Source: Candidatus Sifarchaeum subterraneum
Lineage (GTDB): Archaea; Asgardarchaeota; Sifarchaeia; Sifarchaeales; Sifarchaeaceae
DNA length: 10,581 nt
Assembly: GCA_016292335.1 (NCBI GenBank)
Contig: JAECRX010000258.1
Span: 1 to 10,581 of the forward strand
Direction of reading: 5' to 3'
Shown here: in pieces, positions 1 through 6,549 of the stretch
How the letters are laid out: each line of letters starts with the position of its first letter
Position numbering within the stretch: the stretch's first letter is position 1
The notes under the pieces: model-generated
What the model was told of the DNA's origin: nothing
Seen by the model: the letters and a program-made list of their open reading frames with translations, nothing else
Databases searched by the model: none
Made by a program: the position numbers and the translations under genes

Positions 1-6
1 ATTGTC

Positions 7-34
7 AATCCTTTTTAAATATGGCAAAAGGATT
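7..34. repeat. 9-bp inverted repeat (hairpin)
   Basis: AATCCTTTT (7-15) is perfectly complementary to AAAAGGATT (26-34), leaving a 10-base loop. It lies at the very edge of the window, so its owner cannot be told. It could be a terminator stem for a gene left of the window or a chance feature of AT-rich DNA. Confidence 0.45.
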
Positions 35-300
35 CATTATTTCTGAATTTTTTGTTCAGATCTGTTCCAAAAGTTGTTTTAAAACTTTTTGATTCTTTTA
101 TAACTTTTCTCGTCCTTTGCGGGTCATCCGAAAACTATCTCAAGCGTTGGACTCTCACGGATAGCTCGTCTCACGCACAAGAACGTATTAAGAATGATAT
201 AATCGCAGTATTTCATCATTGCATAATTCTTTTTTTTTTTAAATTCAAACTAAAATTGATAAACAACATGAAAACAATGAGAGAGTCAACATTCTCCTAT

Positions 301-319
301 TCCGGAATTTTAATTCGGA
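301..319. repeat. Inverted repeat downstream of the DUF6125-like gene
   Basis: The stem pairs TCCG (301-304) and AATT (306-309) with AATT (312-315) and CGGA (316-319). It has one bulged G (305) and a two-base loop. It lies about 90 bases past the DUF6125-like stop codon on that gene's transcript. No U tract follows it directly, so a terminator role is only possible. Confidence 0.35.
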
Positions 320-410
320 CGGGATTCGCAAATTCTTGAAGAAAATCCCCTAAAAAATCCATGCAAAACTTAATTCTAAAGATCTTGTGTTATCAAGACA
401 AGCAGAAGCA

Positions 411-920
411 TTATTCATAAATGAACTTCCACTCACACCAGAGGCCAGGGGGTCGAGGATCAGGAGGTGCAAAGATACATTCCACTTTAACTCTTTCATC
501 TATAGCGTTGGCGAAACTCTGGAAACTTTTCTGATGCATAGCTTTACAGGGGAACACTTTTCTACCGCTCCTCAATCTCGCCTCCTGTGGTGGACAATTC
601 GGAACTCTTATAATTGCATTGTCTCGCGCCTCTTCTATCTCATAACCTGTAATTATCGTCCAAGGGACGTAACGGAGGGCTTTAATGACAGGGGAAATCC
701 CACCGCCTTTTATGTTAAACCTTCTCTTAATATCTCGCCCCAATCTAGAGGCTAGGTCTTCCCATATCTCTTCATTTAGTTTTACAGCCTTATCCAAACC
801 AAATCGATCCTCAACACCTAAAAACCATAAGGCATCCACAAGCCTATATTGCCTCAACATAAAGAATATATATTCTTCGAGCTCGCTCCTCGACATTTTA
901 GAAAAATCCATCTCGATCAC
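411..920 (-). CDS. DUF6125-like cysteine-containing protein
   Basis: A 169-residue soluble protein with no signal peptide or membrane segment. The N-terminal half is helical and acidic, with an LVDALWFLGVEDRFG stretch near residues 27-41 and a D/E-rich helix around 43-58. The C-terminal half carries four cysteines (109, 125, 148, 162) in the pattern NC, FPCK, C-x3-PPDPRP, WCEWKF. From memory this layout matches DUF6125, a family of unknown function in archaea and some bacteria; the cysteines suggest a bound metal or cluster, which is inference. The GTG at 920 overlaps an upstream TGA as GTGA. An ATG at 911 is the alternative start: GTGATC, complementary to the 16S tail, lies three bases before it. 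The gene stands downstream of the broken frame at 917-1229. Confidence 0.8.
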   Translation of the reverse strand: MIEMDFSKMSRSELEEYIFFMLRQYRLVDALWFLGVEDRFGLDKAVKLNEEIWEDLASRLGRDIKRRFNIKGGGISPVIKALRYVPWTIITGYEIEEARDNAIIRVPNCPPQEARLRSGRKVFPCKAMHQKSFQSFANAIDERVKVECIFAPPDPRPPGLWCEWKFIYE

Positions 921-982
921 ACCGATTCTAAAAGCTTGATCAGATTTATTGCTATTCTCGTAAAGATCTTAATCTCATGCAT
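917..982 (-). CDS. Possible 21-residue ORF coupled to the DUF6125-like start
   Basis: ATG at 982 to TGA at 917, MHEIKIFTRIAINLIKLLES plus V. The stop overlaps the downstream GTG as GTGA. Only a weak purine-rich GGAAAGA precedes the ATG at about ten bases. It could be an independent leader peptide or, equally well, the tail of the broken gene at 917-1229. Confidence 0.25.
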   Translation of the reverse strand: MHEIKIFTRIAINLIKLLESV

Positions 983-1229
983 TGTTGATTTTTCTTTCCG
1001 ATCAAATCTGTCGGGAAACGTAGTAAATTAACGTTTCTTGAAATCTACTAATTCTAATACCGTCTTATCATCAATGAACTTTATCATTTTTCTATCTTGC
1101 TCATTTAAAATTTTAGATCAGAAAGTTAAAACATGACATGTACTCAGATATCAAAAAAATAATCTCTGCTTCAATTATCTTGTTTTCCGGCAGATTATTC
1201 AGTATCAGGTCTTTTCTTGCATTATTCAT
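917..1229 (-). pseudogene. Broken small gene upstream of and overlapping the DUF6125-like gene
   Basis: Three coding-like pieces follow one another on the minus strand. An ATG at 1229 opens a 38-codon frame (start MNNARKDLILNNLPENK) that ends at TAA 1113-1115. A second frame is open from 1117 (SKILNEQDRKMIKFIDD and on) to TAA 1028-1030. The same frame then continues without a stop to TGA 917-919, and could restart at ATG 982 (MHEIKIFTRIAINLIKLLES). Removing one base near 1116-1118 joins the first two pieces, and reading through one stop joins the third, giving about 104 residues. The last TGA overlaps the GTG of the next gene (GTGA), typical of translational coupling. Residues are charged and helical with no known motif. 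Alternatives are chance ORFs in AT-rich DNA or two separate short genes; assembly error could also explain the breaks. Confidence 0.42.
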
Positions 1230-1239
1230 GTAGAATAAT
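1221..1239. repeat. 7-bp perfect inverted repeat beside the poly-T tract
   Basis: ATTATTC (1221-1227) pairs with GAATAAT (1233-1239) around a five-base loop. On the minus strand it lies just after the T10 tract that ends the Fe-S protein transcript and includes the ATG at 1229 of the broken gene. An AT-only stem of this size may be chance. Confidence 0.35.
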
Positions 1240-1240
1240 T

Positions 1241-1250
1241 AAAAAAAAAA
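1241..1250 (-). terminator. Poly-T terminator of the FAD oxidase / Fe-S operon
   Basis: The plus strand has ten consecutive A, so the minus-strand transcript would carry U10, preceded by CTTTC, about 65 bases after the Fe-S protein stop codon. Archaeal RNA polymerase can terminate at such U tracts without a hairpin, and I see no strong stem before it. Confidence 0.6.
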
Positions 1251-1314
1251 GAAAGTGGTTATCCCCCTTATTCTCGTATATTATTATGTGTAGATTTTGT
1301 GTATCAAAGATGGC

Positions 1315-2475
1315 CTAAGTGCAAATTTTTGCCACAAGTTCGACAAGATCATAAACTTTCATATCTATGTTGTTCTTTGCTGCTGCTTCTCGCAAGTTAA
1401 ATGTGCAAAACGGACATGGCGTAACTAAAATCTTAGCACCAGTTTCTTCAGCCTGTTTGAGACGCTCGGTAGCAGCTTCGAGAGCTGAATCTTTATATTC
1501 TGCTCGCACTCCTCCACCAGCACCGCAACAGGCACTAGTTTCTCTGTTTCTTAGTGGGATTTCTCTTACTTCTACTCCAAGTTTCTTTAAGACCTCGCGA
1601 GGTTCATCATACACTTTCATGTGACGCCCTAAGTGACATGGGTCATGATACGTAACTACTATCTTTTCGCCGTTCTTTGGCTTTAATTTTCCTTCATCGA
1701 TCCATCTATTTAAGAGTTCTGGGAAATGTAATATTTCCACGCCGTTTAAATCGATGCCTAGAAGCTCATAGTCTTTTCTAATAGTTCTGTAACATCCTGC
1801 ACAAGATGTAGTGATGATTTTCGCCCCTGATTTTTTTATCAATTCTGCATTCTTTTCTGCAAGGGCTTTAGCAACCTCTCGGTGGCCAGTTCTTAGTAAA
1901 ACTGAACCACAGCATAATTCATCCCCAATAACAGAGTAACCTCCTTCAGGGTTAACTGTTTCTATAAGGTTTAGAGTTGCTTTTGCCGTACCTTGTTCCC
2001 TGTATGACGCCATGCAGCCTACAAAATACATTAAATCTCCTTTTTGAGGTAATTCTTTAGATGCCCATGATGTTCTTTCTTCTTTTGCTTCACCAAGCGG
2101 ATTATTCTCTTCTCTGATACGTTCTTCGATATAATGATGAGATTTACGTCCTAACCCAAGGTCTGCCAAGTCAGCTCTGGCAGCCTCTATTATATCAACC
2201 GTTTTTGTGCCAGCAGGACATCTCCATTCACAATAACCACATGTTGTGCAGAGATACAAGCGATCAGCAATATATTCACTTGGTTCAAGGTCGCCTTGCA
2301 ACATGCCCCTTACCAACATCATTCTACCACGGGGGGATCCGGTATCCCACTCACTGAAACCCCAAGTAGGGCAAAGAGGTCTACAGAACCCACATCTCAT
2401 ACATCTCATTATTTCTCGTTCGGCAAAGGGTTCCAGTCTTTTTAATTTCGATTCTTCTTTCGGTTCCGTTGTCAT
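1315..2475 (-). CDS. Fe-S subunit with two CCG domains (GlcF/LutA/HdrD-like)
   Basis: A 386-residue soluble electron-transfer subunit. Residues 25-35 (C25, C28, C31, C35) and 76-86 (C76, C79, C82, C86) are two ferredoxin-type 4Fe-4S motifs. Two CCG domains follow: C154, C188-C189, C225/C228, and C280, C316-C317, C354/C357. In HdrB/HdrD such cysteines hold noncubane clusters; in GlcF, LutA and GlpC homologues this subunit accepts electrons from a flavin dehydrogenase. The ATG at 2475 is preceded by AGAGGAG about ten bases upstream. It lies 43 bases after the FAD oxidase stop, on the same strand, so the two very likely form an operon and complex. The final acceptor (quinone, thiol/disulfide, another carrier) and the substrate cannot be read from the sequence. 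Confidence 0.9.
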   Translation of the reverse strand: MTTEPKEESKLKRLEPFAEREIMRCMRCGFCRPLCPTWGFSEWDTGSPRGRMMLVRGMLQGDLEPSEYIADRLYLCTTCGYCEWRCPAGTKTVDIIEAARADLADLGLGRKSHHYIEERIREENNPLGEAKEERTSWASKELPQKGDLMYFVGCMASYREQGTAKATLNLIETVNPEGGYSVIGDELCCGSVLLRTGHREVAKALAEKNAELIKKSGAKIITTSCAGCYRTIRKDYELLGIDLNGVEILHFPELLNRWIDEGKLKPKNGEKIVVTYHDPCHLGRHMKVYDEPREVLKKLGVEVREIPLRNRETSACCGAGGGVRAEYKDSALEAATERLKQAEETGAKILVTPCPFCTFNLREAAAKNNIDMKVYDLVELVAKICT

Positions 2476-2518
2476 GTAAATCGTCTCCTCTAAGTAAGAT
2501 TTTTTTTTCTTCTACTGA

Positions 2519-3922
2519 TTATCCTCCTTTTCCTTTCCCTGGATTTAGGATCATGTTTGGATCAAACAATTTTTTAATTCCCCTCATGATCTTCACAGAA
2601 GCATCGCCGTGTTCTCTATCGATATATTTCGCACGTATCAACCCGATTCCATGTTCACCTGTAACTGAACCGCCTAGAGGGAGTATGATATCTTCATACA
2701 AGATGTCCATACCTTTAAAAAATACGTCTCTTTGTTCTTCTATTCTCTCATCGAAGCAAAATGTGGGATGCATATTTCCGTCACCTATATGGCCAAAGTT
2801 TCCCAAATCCATGAAATCTTCCGCTCCAAGCCTTGCAGGAATTTCTTCAATTGCTTTAGCAGCTTGAGGAAGTTTGGTTATTTGTACAGTACAATCTTCC
2901 ATGCAGGTAGTTGGACGGAGTCTAGCTAACGCTGGTAAAGCAGCCTTTCTAGCAGTAAGCAACTGAGTTCTGTGTGCCGCATCCTTTGCTTTTTCTTTGT
3001 ATATTGGATTCTCTTTTTCACAAAGTTTAAATCCTGCTTCAAGATCTGCTTCAGCTGTATCTTTAGCACCATCGAAATCAAGAATAATAGTATATCCCAC
3101 GGGGTATTCTAGCCCAGCATAATCGAATGCTGCTCTCGTCGTAGTTTCATTCAAGAACTCTAGCATGCATGGTATTGTTGTCATAGTAGAACGAACTCGA
3201 ACTGCTGCCTTAGCTGCATCCTCAACCGTTTTAAAGATGAAGAATGCCGTCGCATGGTGCTCAGGGAGTGGAGTCAGTTTTAATCCAACCTTTGTGATAA
3301 CACCTAATTGGCCTTCTGAGCCAACCATTAAGCGAGTGAGGTCAAACTGACTAACTGACTTAATTGTCGTTGAGCCCGTCTGGATAATTTCTCCTGTCGG
3401 GAGTACTACTTCTAACCAAAGCACATGGTCTCTTGTGGTGCCATACTTCATCGCCATGTTTCCTGCGCTGTTATTGGCAACCATACCGGCTATTGTGCAA
3501 GCAGGGCTCGAAGCTGGATCGGGTGGAAAGAAGAAACCATGTTTCGCGAGTTCTTCATTTAACAGGTCACAAACAACGCCCGATTCTACTTCGACAGTAA
3601 GGTTATGTGAGTCAATCTCTAAGATCTTATCGTTCCTAGACATATCAAGGACAATCCCACCCATGATAGGTATAGGAGATCCCGATGCACTTGTTCCAGC
3701 TCCACGAGGGACTACTGGTATTTTCTCTCTATTTGCAAGTTTCAATATCTCGGATACTTGTTCAGCCGTTTTTGGGATAACTACCACATCAGGTGAATGC
3801 TCAAAAATTGTTGAATCCCTTGAATAGACATATAATTCCTCAGGTCGTGTAATTACATTTTTTAAACCTACAATATTTTCCAGTTCGCTAATAATCTTTG
3901 GTGTAACTGGATTATACTTCAT
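2519..3922 (-). CDS. FAD-binding oxidase, GlcD/DLD-like 2-hydroxyacid dehydrogenase
   Basis: A 467-residue flavoprotein of the FAD-binding type 4 (PCMH/VAO) family. With the start used here, the FAD-binding domain covers about 30-215, with the PRGAGTSASG pyrophosphate loop near 72-81 and GSEGQLGVIT at 201-210. The FAD-oxidase C-terminal domain covers about 215-465, with GHIGDGNMHP at 377-386, GEHGIG at 422-427 and FDPNMILNPGK near the end. Family members oxidise D-lactate, glycolate, D-2-hydroxyglutarate and similar acids; the substrate is not decided here. The longest frame opens with TTG 3940 and ATG 3937, but GGAGGATC (3928-3935) lies inside those codons and eight bases before ATG 3922, so the shorter start is preferred. 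Its partner is the Fe-S subunit directly downstream. No signal peptide, so cytoplasmic. Confidence 0.92.
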   Translation of the reverse strand: MKYNPVTPKIISELENIVGLKNVITRPEELYVYSRDSTIFEHSPDVVVIPKTAEQVSEILKLANREKIPVVPRGAGTSASGSPIPIMGGIVLDMSRNDKILEIDSHNLTVEVESGVVCDLLNEELAKHGFFFPPDPASSPACTIAGMVANNSAGNMAMKYGTTRDHVLWLEVVLPTGEIIQTGSTTIKSVSQFDLTRLMVGSEGQLGVITKVGLKLTPLPEHHATAFFIFKTVEDAAKAAVRVRSTMTTIPCMLEFLNETTTRAAFDYAGLEYPVGYTIILDFDGAKDTAEADLEAGFKLCEKENPIYKEKAKDAAHRTQLLTARKAALPALARLRPTTCMEDCTVQITKLPQAAKAIEEIPARLGAEDFMDLGNFGHIGDGNMHPTFCFDERIEEQRDVFFKGMDILYEDIILPLGGSVTGEHGIGLIRAKYIDREHGDASVKIMRGIKKLFDPNMILNPGKGKGG

Positions 3923-3927
3923 AGATA

Positions 3928-3935
3928 GATCCTCC
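3928..3935 (-). promoter_or_regulatory. Shine-Dalgarno site fixing the FAD oxidase start
   Basis: On the minus strand GGAGGATC is nearly the full complement of the archaeal 16S 3' tail. It ends five bases before ATG 3922 (eight from the GGAGG core). The upstream TTG/ATG candidates at 3940 and 3937 have only CT-rich sequence before them, so they are poor starts. Confidence 0.8.
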
Positions 3936-3946
3936 ATCAAAGAGAG

Positions 3947-3970
3947 AGGAGATTTAGCAGTTGATCTCCT
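3947..3970. repeat. 7-bp inverted repeat in the leader of the FAD oxidase operon
   Basis: AGGAGAT (3947-3953) and ATCTCCT (3964-3970) are perfect complements separated by ten bases. They lie between the predicted TATA box and the FAD oxidase start. This could be an operator for a helix-turn-helix regulator or a 5' UTR stem. On the minus strand the upstream arm also holds GGAGATC, a Shine-Dalgarno-like sequence that the stem would hide. Confidence 0.5.
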
Positions 3971-3995
3971 TTTTATTTAAGATGAAGAAACGAGG

Positions 3996-4016
3996 TTATT
4001 TAAATTTTTATAAAAT
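3996..4016 (-). promoter_or_regulatory. Predicted TATA region of the FAD oxidase / Fe-S operon
   Basis: The minus strand shows TTTTATAAAAATTTAAATAA, matching archaeal box A in two overlapping ways. Transcription would start around 3970-3985 and give a leader of roughly 50-60 bases containing the inverted repeat at 3947-3970. Prediction by eye only. Confidence 0.45.
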
Positions 4017-4081
4017 TATCTATAATGTTAATATGCTCACTAACCATAACAGTCAATTTCTATTACTATTTTTTCTTAGTA

Positions 4082-4338
4082 TCCTTAACACCATGCCAGT
4101 GTAAAGAGTGCGCAGGCGCCTTCTATGATCCCACTGGCACGGTTCTCGAACGTAGCAAAATGGAACAATCACCCTGCTTGCCGAAGTGGCAGCCCTAGAG
4201 ACACAATTCCCAGCCCAAGCCCTGATTCAGGGTCGGGGACGCTTAGTAGCTGTCAGAGTACGTAAGATAGTACGTCCTCTTGAGGTTAAAGAAAGCCGGA
4301 TACAGGAAATCCGTATGCCAGGTTTATCATCCTCATAA
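4082..4338 (+). pseudogene. Frameshifted GC-rich gene remnant with a CxCxxC motif
   Basis: One frame reads PCQCKECAGAFYDPTGTVLE, then ERSK and on, and stops at TAG 4196-4198. Another frame, open from 4156, reads GTITLLAEVAALETQFPAQA, LIQGRGRLVAVRVRKIVRP and on to TAA 4336-4338. Restoring one base in the A4 run at 4157-4160 joins the two into about 84 residues of protein-like composition, with a Cys cluster at the front that could bind zinc and a basic segment in the middle. No start codon with a ribosome site is visible; upstream DNA is very AT-rich. I do not recognise the family; a transposase or accessory-gene fragment is possible. The 52% G+C points to foreign origin or to a structured RNA instead. 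Confidence 0.4.
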
Positions 4339-4347
4339 GTTGTTAAG
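4084..4347. repeat. 7-bp inverted repeats bounding a GC-rich island
   Basis: CTTAACA (4084-4090) is the exact complement of TGTTAAG (4341-4347). The pair brackets the island of raised G+C, with 124 G/C in the 240 bases 4081-4320 against 26 in the 120 bases just before. Inside lie smaller stems: TGCCAGTG/CACTGGCA (4094-4101/4132-4139), CCCTG/CAGGG (4220-4232), ACGTA/TACGT (4260-4275) and CGGAT/ATCCG (4297-4313). The ends could be terminal repeats of a small non-autonomous element or the closing helix of an RNA. No clear target-site duplication was seen. Confidence 0.35.
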
Positions 4348-4390
4348 TTTTATCATTGCTATAACACGTAAGGCTGCTTAAAAAAAAGTT

Positions 4391-4633
4391 TTGGAAAAAG
4401 TTTTTGATGTTCATGGTCTATCTCTTATGCGCTTTGTTCTCGCTGATGGGCATAGAACAAAACTTTGTGGCTGGTATTGTAAAGAATGTGGACTTTTTTT
4501 GCACATCCAGACAGGTACAGAAGTTGAGATTGAACTTGACAAAGAAACAGTATTGAAAGCAGTAGCCACTGCAGTACTTTTTATCGATGATGAAATGCTC
4601 ATTGAGCACTTGATTGAGCAATTAGAACTGTAA
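4391..4633 (+). CDS. Small zinc-ribbon-like protein of unknown function
   Basis: An 80-residue frame starting at TTG 4391; ATG 4427 is the next in-frame start and would give 68 residues. No clear Shine-Dalgarno precedes either. Residues 26-33 read CGWYCKEC, so C26, C30 and C33 could form part of a zinc site, with no obvious second cysteine pair; a half zinc ribbon or dimer-shared site is possible. The C-terminal half is acidic and helical (DDEMLIEHLIEQLEL). The gene converges on the HerA-like gene with 22 bases between stop codons. It follows the GC-rich remnant at 4082-4338, with which it shares a CKEC and a TGT-V-E string; that likeness may be chance. No family recognised. Confidence 0.5.
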   Translation: MEKVFDVHGLSLMRFVLADGHRTKLCGWYCKECGLFLHIQTGTEVEIELDKETVLKAVATAVLFIDDEMLIEHLIEQLEL

Positions 4634-4655
4634 TATCGCTTAAACTCAAATTTGT

Positions 4656-6530
4656 TCAATATTTTAAAAATGGACGTCCCATTAAAACATATTCTATGAA
4701 ATTAGCCCGTTTCGCAGTCTTTACAATTTTCTCAAACCTTTTGTTGATATATTTTGGATCGACATTTAGTTCTGAAACGTCAATTTCGTCACAAACATTT
4801 TTTAAAAGTCTATCAAAATCATAGAGTAAATACTTTTTTCCATCTATCGTATCTACGTGGGCTAATCCCGTTTTACGGGCTGTCTTGACTTCACCGTAAT
4901 ATGTGTATAACGCTGGCTCGTATTGTAACCGTCCCTTTTTCACCAAGTCTCTAAGAAATTCTAACCCAAATTCAGTATGACCCAACTCTTCCAAACGTGC
5001 TATCAATGCAGCGATAACGTCATCGTCTGATGATACTGTTTTAACACCAACAATCCGTGGACTCTTTAATGCAGTTTCTAATTCTTCCTCACTTAATTTT
5101 GGTTTTGGCACTTCCTCAAGAATATCCTCTTCTCTACGTACCTCTATTTCCTCAATTGCTTCTTTTGGTTTCTTAGGAGTTTCTTTGGGAGGTTTAACTA
5201 CTTCAGGTTTTACTTCGGGAACTTCGGGAGTTATGGCCTCGATAAGTCCTGCAGAGATAAGTTCCTCTTTTAACCGTTTTACATCATCTTCAGTTAAAGT
5301 TTCATGTTCTGTAAGCAGCCAACGAGTTTTAAATAATTGAATAACTTTTTTCAGGTCTGGAGCTACGAGTACAAAGTTACCAGTTTCAAGACGAGGTAAT
5401 TTATTCATGATTTTTGCTGCGCGGGTTTCACCGGCACCTGCCGAAACTATGTGTTCAATGGCCTCACGGGATTGGCGGGCTGTAATTCTCCCTATGGCGA
5501 AGGTGTTCATTTGCTCAAATGCCTTATAATCGACATCCTTTGGTGATTGTGTAGCAATAATGCAGATGACTCCATATTTTCGTGCCTGACGAAAGATTAA
5601 TTTTAGCCCTTCCTTAGGCCCTGGTTTGACGGTACCGGAAGGACAGAACGGCGCGATTTCATCAATGAAGAAAATTAGACGTGGTTTTTTAGAGGAGCCC
5701 TGATGGATCATCCAATCATATAATCTATTGACCAAGATTGAGATAAAAAAATGCCTTTCTTCATCAGTTGTTAAGGTCTTGAGAAAGAAGACATTGATAG
5801 GAGTACGCCCTTTTTCGGGTTTTATTAACTTGGTGATATCTAATCTCTCACCTAATTCGAAGAGTAATTCAGACGTCCCGATGGTCAAGCTTCGAATGGA
5901 TTGACTCAGTCGTTCTCTTTCAGCACTCTTCAGATATTTCTCATAATTGACAGATTCTAGTGGATCCTCTATAAGGAGATCCGCCAATTCTTTCAAATCT
6001 TTTATTTCTTTGCCTTTTTGCCAATAGTTTTTCATAAGTTCATATATCACGGCGAATGCCTTAGATTCATAAGAGCTTGGAAGTCCTGTCACCCGGATTA
6101 GAACCCTTATAAGAGTCCTGCTTGAGTTATCTAATAGCCTAATAGCGTCTTCATGTTCTGCTTTTTTATCAGGAAAAACTATTGGATCGATACAAATTGG
6201 CATACCTTTTGTGCTGGCAGGAGTAAATATCTTTACGTAGACTTTGTCTTTGTATTCTCTTAGCATTTTTACTGGAAGCCCGTGTTCTTCTAAGACTTTA
6301 GGATCGGCTAGTTTAATCAGCGAGGCAATATCGCCTTGTGGATCGAGCGCAATCACGGGTATTCCTGATTTCGCGGCTTCCTCGATGATGATTTTTGATA
6401 AAACGGTCTTGCCAGATCCTGTCGATCCAAATGCAGCCATATGTCTTACCAAAACTTTAGCTGGCATTTTTAATTGATTGTCTGTAGGTTTTCCGTCCTT
6501 GTCTAATTCGTAACCCAAAAAAAGTGACAT
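4656..6530 (-). CDS. HerA-like hexameric ATPase (HerA/FtsK superfamily)
   Basis: A 624-residue ATPase. The Walker A motif GSTGSGKT is at 35-42, ALDPQGDIASL at 61-71, Walker B LIFFIDE at 285-291, the ATQSP sensor segment at 326-330, and GRITARQS at 347-354 may supply the arginine finger. The core ends near 425. A Pro/Glu/Lys-rich linker (about 433-485) leads to a C-terminal domain of roughly 135 residues that I do not recognise. Relatives translocate along or remodel DNA, for example HerA with the nuclease NurA in end resection. No NurA, Mre11 or Rad50 gene lies nearby, so this may be a different branch such as the DUF853-like ATPases. The ATG at 6530 has GGTGA just upstream. It is transcribed alone. 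Confidence 0.85.
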   Translation of the reverse strand: MSLFLGYELDKDGKPTDNQLKMPAKVLVRHMAAFGSTGSGKTVLSKIIIEEAAKSGIPVIALDPQGDIASLIKLADPKVLEEHGLPVKMLREYKDKVYVKIFTPASTKGMPICIDPIVFPDKKAEHEDAIRLLDNSSRTLIRVLIRVTGLPSSYESKAFAVIYELMKNYWQKGKEIKDLKELADLLIEDPLESVNYEKYLKSAERERLSQSIRSLTIGTSELLFELGERLDITKLIKPEKGRTPINVFFLKTLTTDEERHFFISILVNRLYDWMIHQGSSKKPRLIFFIDEIAPFCPSGTVKPGPKEGLKLIFRQARKYGVICIIATQSPKDVDYKAFEQMNTFAIGRITARQSREAIEHIVSAGAGETRAAKIMNKLPRLETGNFVLVAPDLKKVIQLFKTRWLLTEHETLTEDDVKRLKEELISAGLIEAITPEVPEVKPEVVKPPKETPKKPKEAIEEIEVRREEDILEEVPKPKLSEEELETALKSPRIVGVKTVSSDDDVIAALIARLEELGHTEFGLEFLRDLVKKGRLQYEPALYTYYGEVKTARKTGLAHVDTIDGKKYLLYDFDRLLKNVCDEIDVSELNVDPKYINKRFEKIVKTAKRANFIEYVLMGRPFLKY

Positions 6531-6549
6531 TTTTCACCACTTTAAAGAA

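Larger units (their letters stand above)
1..410. other. AT-rich intergenic stretch with a GC-rich islet
   Basis: No convincing intact gene is visible. The stretch is strongly AT-rich except for roughly 112-180, where 121-180 is 31/60 G+C against 17/60 and 14/60 in the 60-base blocks on either side. On the minus strand this islet lies in a short open frame (219 down to 124, 31 codons) that continues past two stops, so it could be a remnant of a gene or a small RNA; neither is established. Perfect or near-perfect hairpins occur at 7-34 and 301-319. A minus-strand T11-12 tract lies near 229-240. Confidence 0.5.

Noticed and set aside
52..339. Plus-strand 95-residue ORF near the left edge
   Set aside because: Low-complexity Phe/Leu/Lys-rich translation of AT-rich DNA with no ribosome site.
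4081..4340. SRP RNA or RNase P RNA in the GC-rich island
   Set aside because: The size and G+C fit, but I could not find the conserved SRP helix 8 loop sequence or the RNase P conserved regions on either strand.
4411..4659. Minus-strand serine-rich ORFs opposite the small zinc-ribbon-like gene
   Set aside because: Their biased Ser/Thr composition is typical of antisense translation of the plus-strand frame.
4391..6530. HerA-based antiphage system
   Set aside because: Known HerA defence systems pair it with a Sir2, DUF4297 or similar nuclease gene; the adjacent small ORF is convergent and has no nuclease motif.
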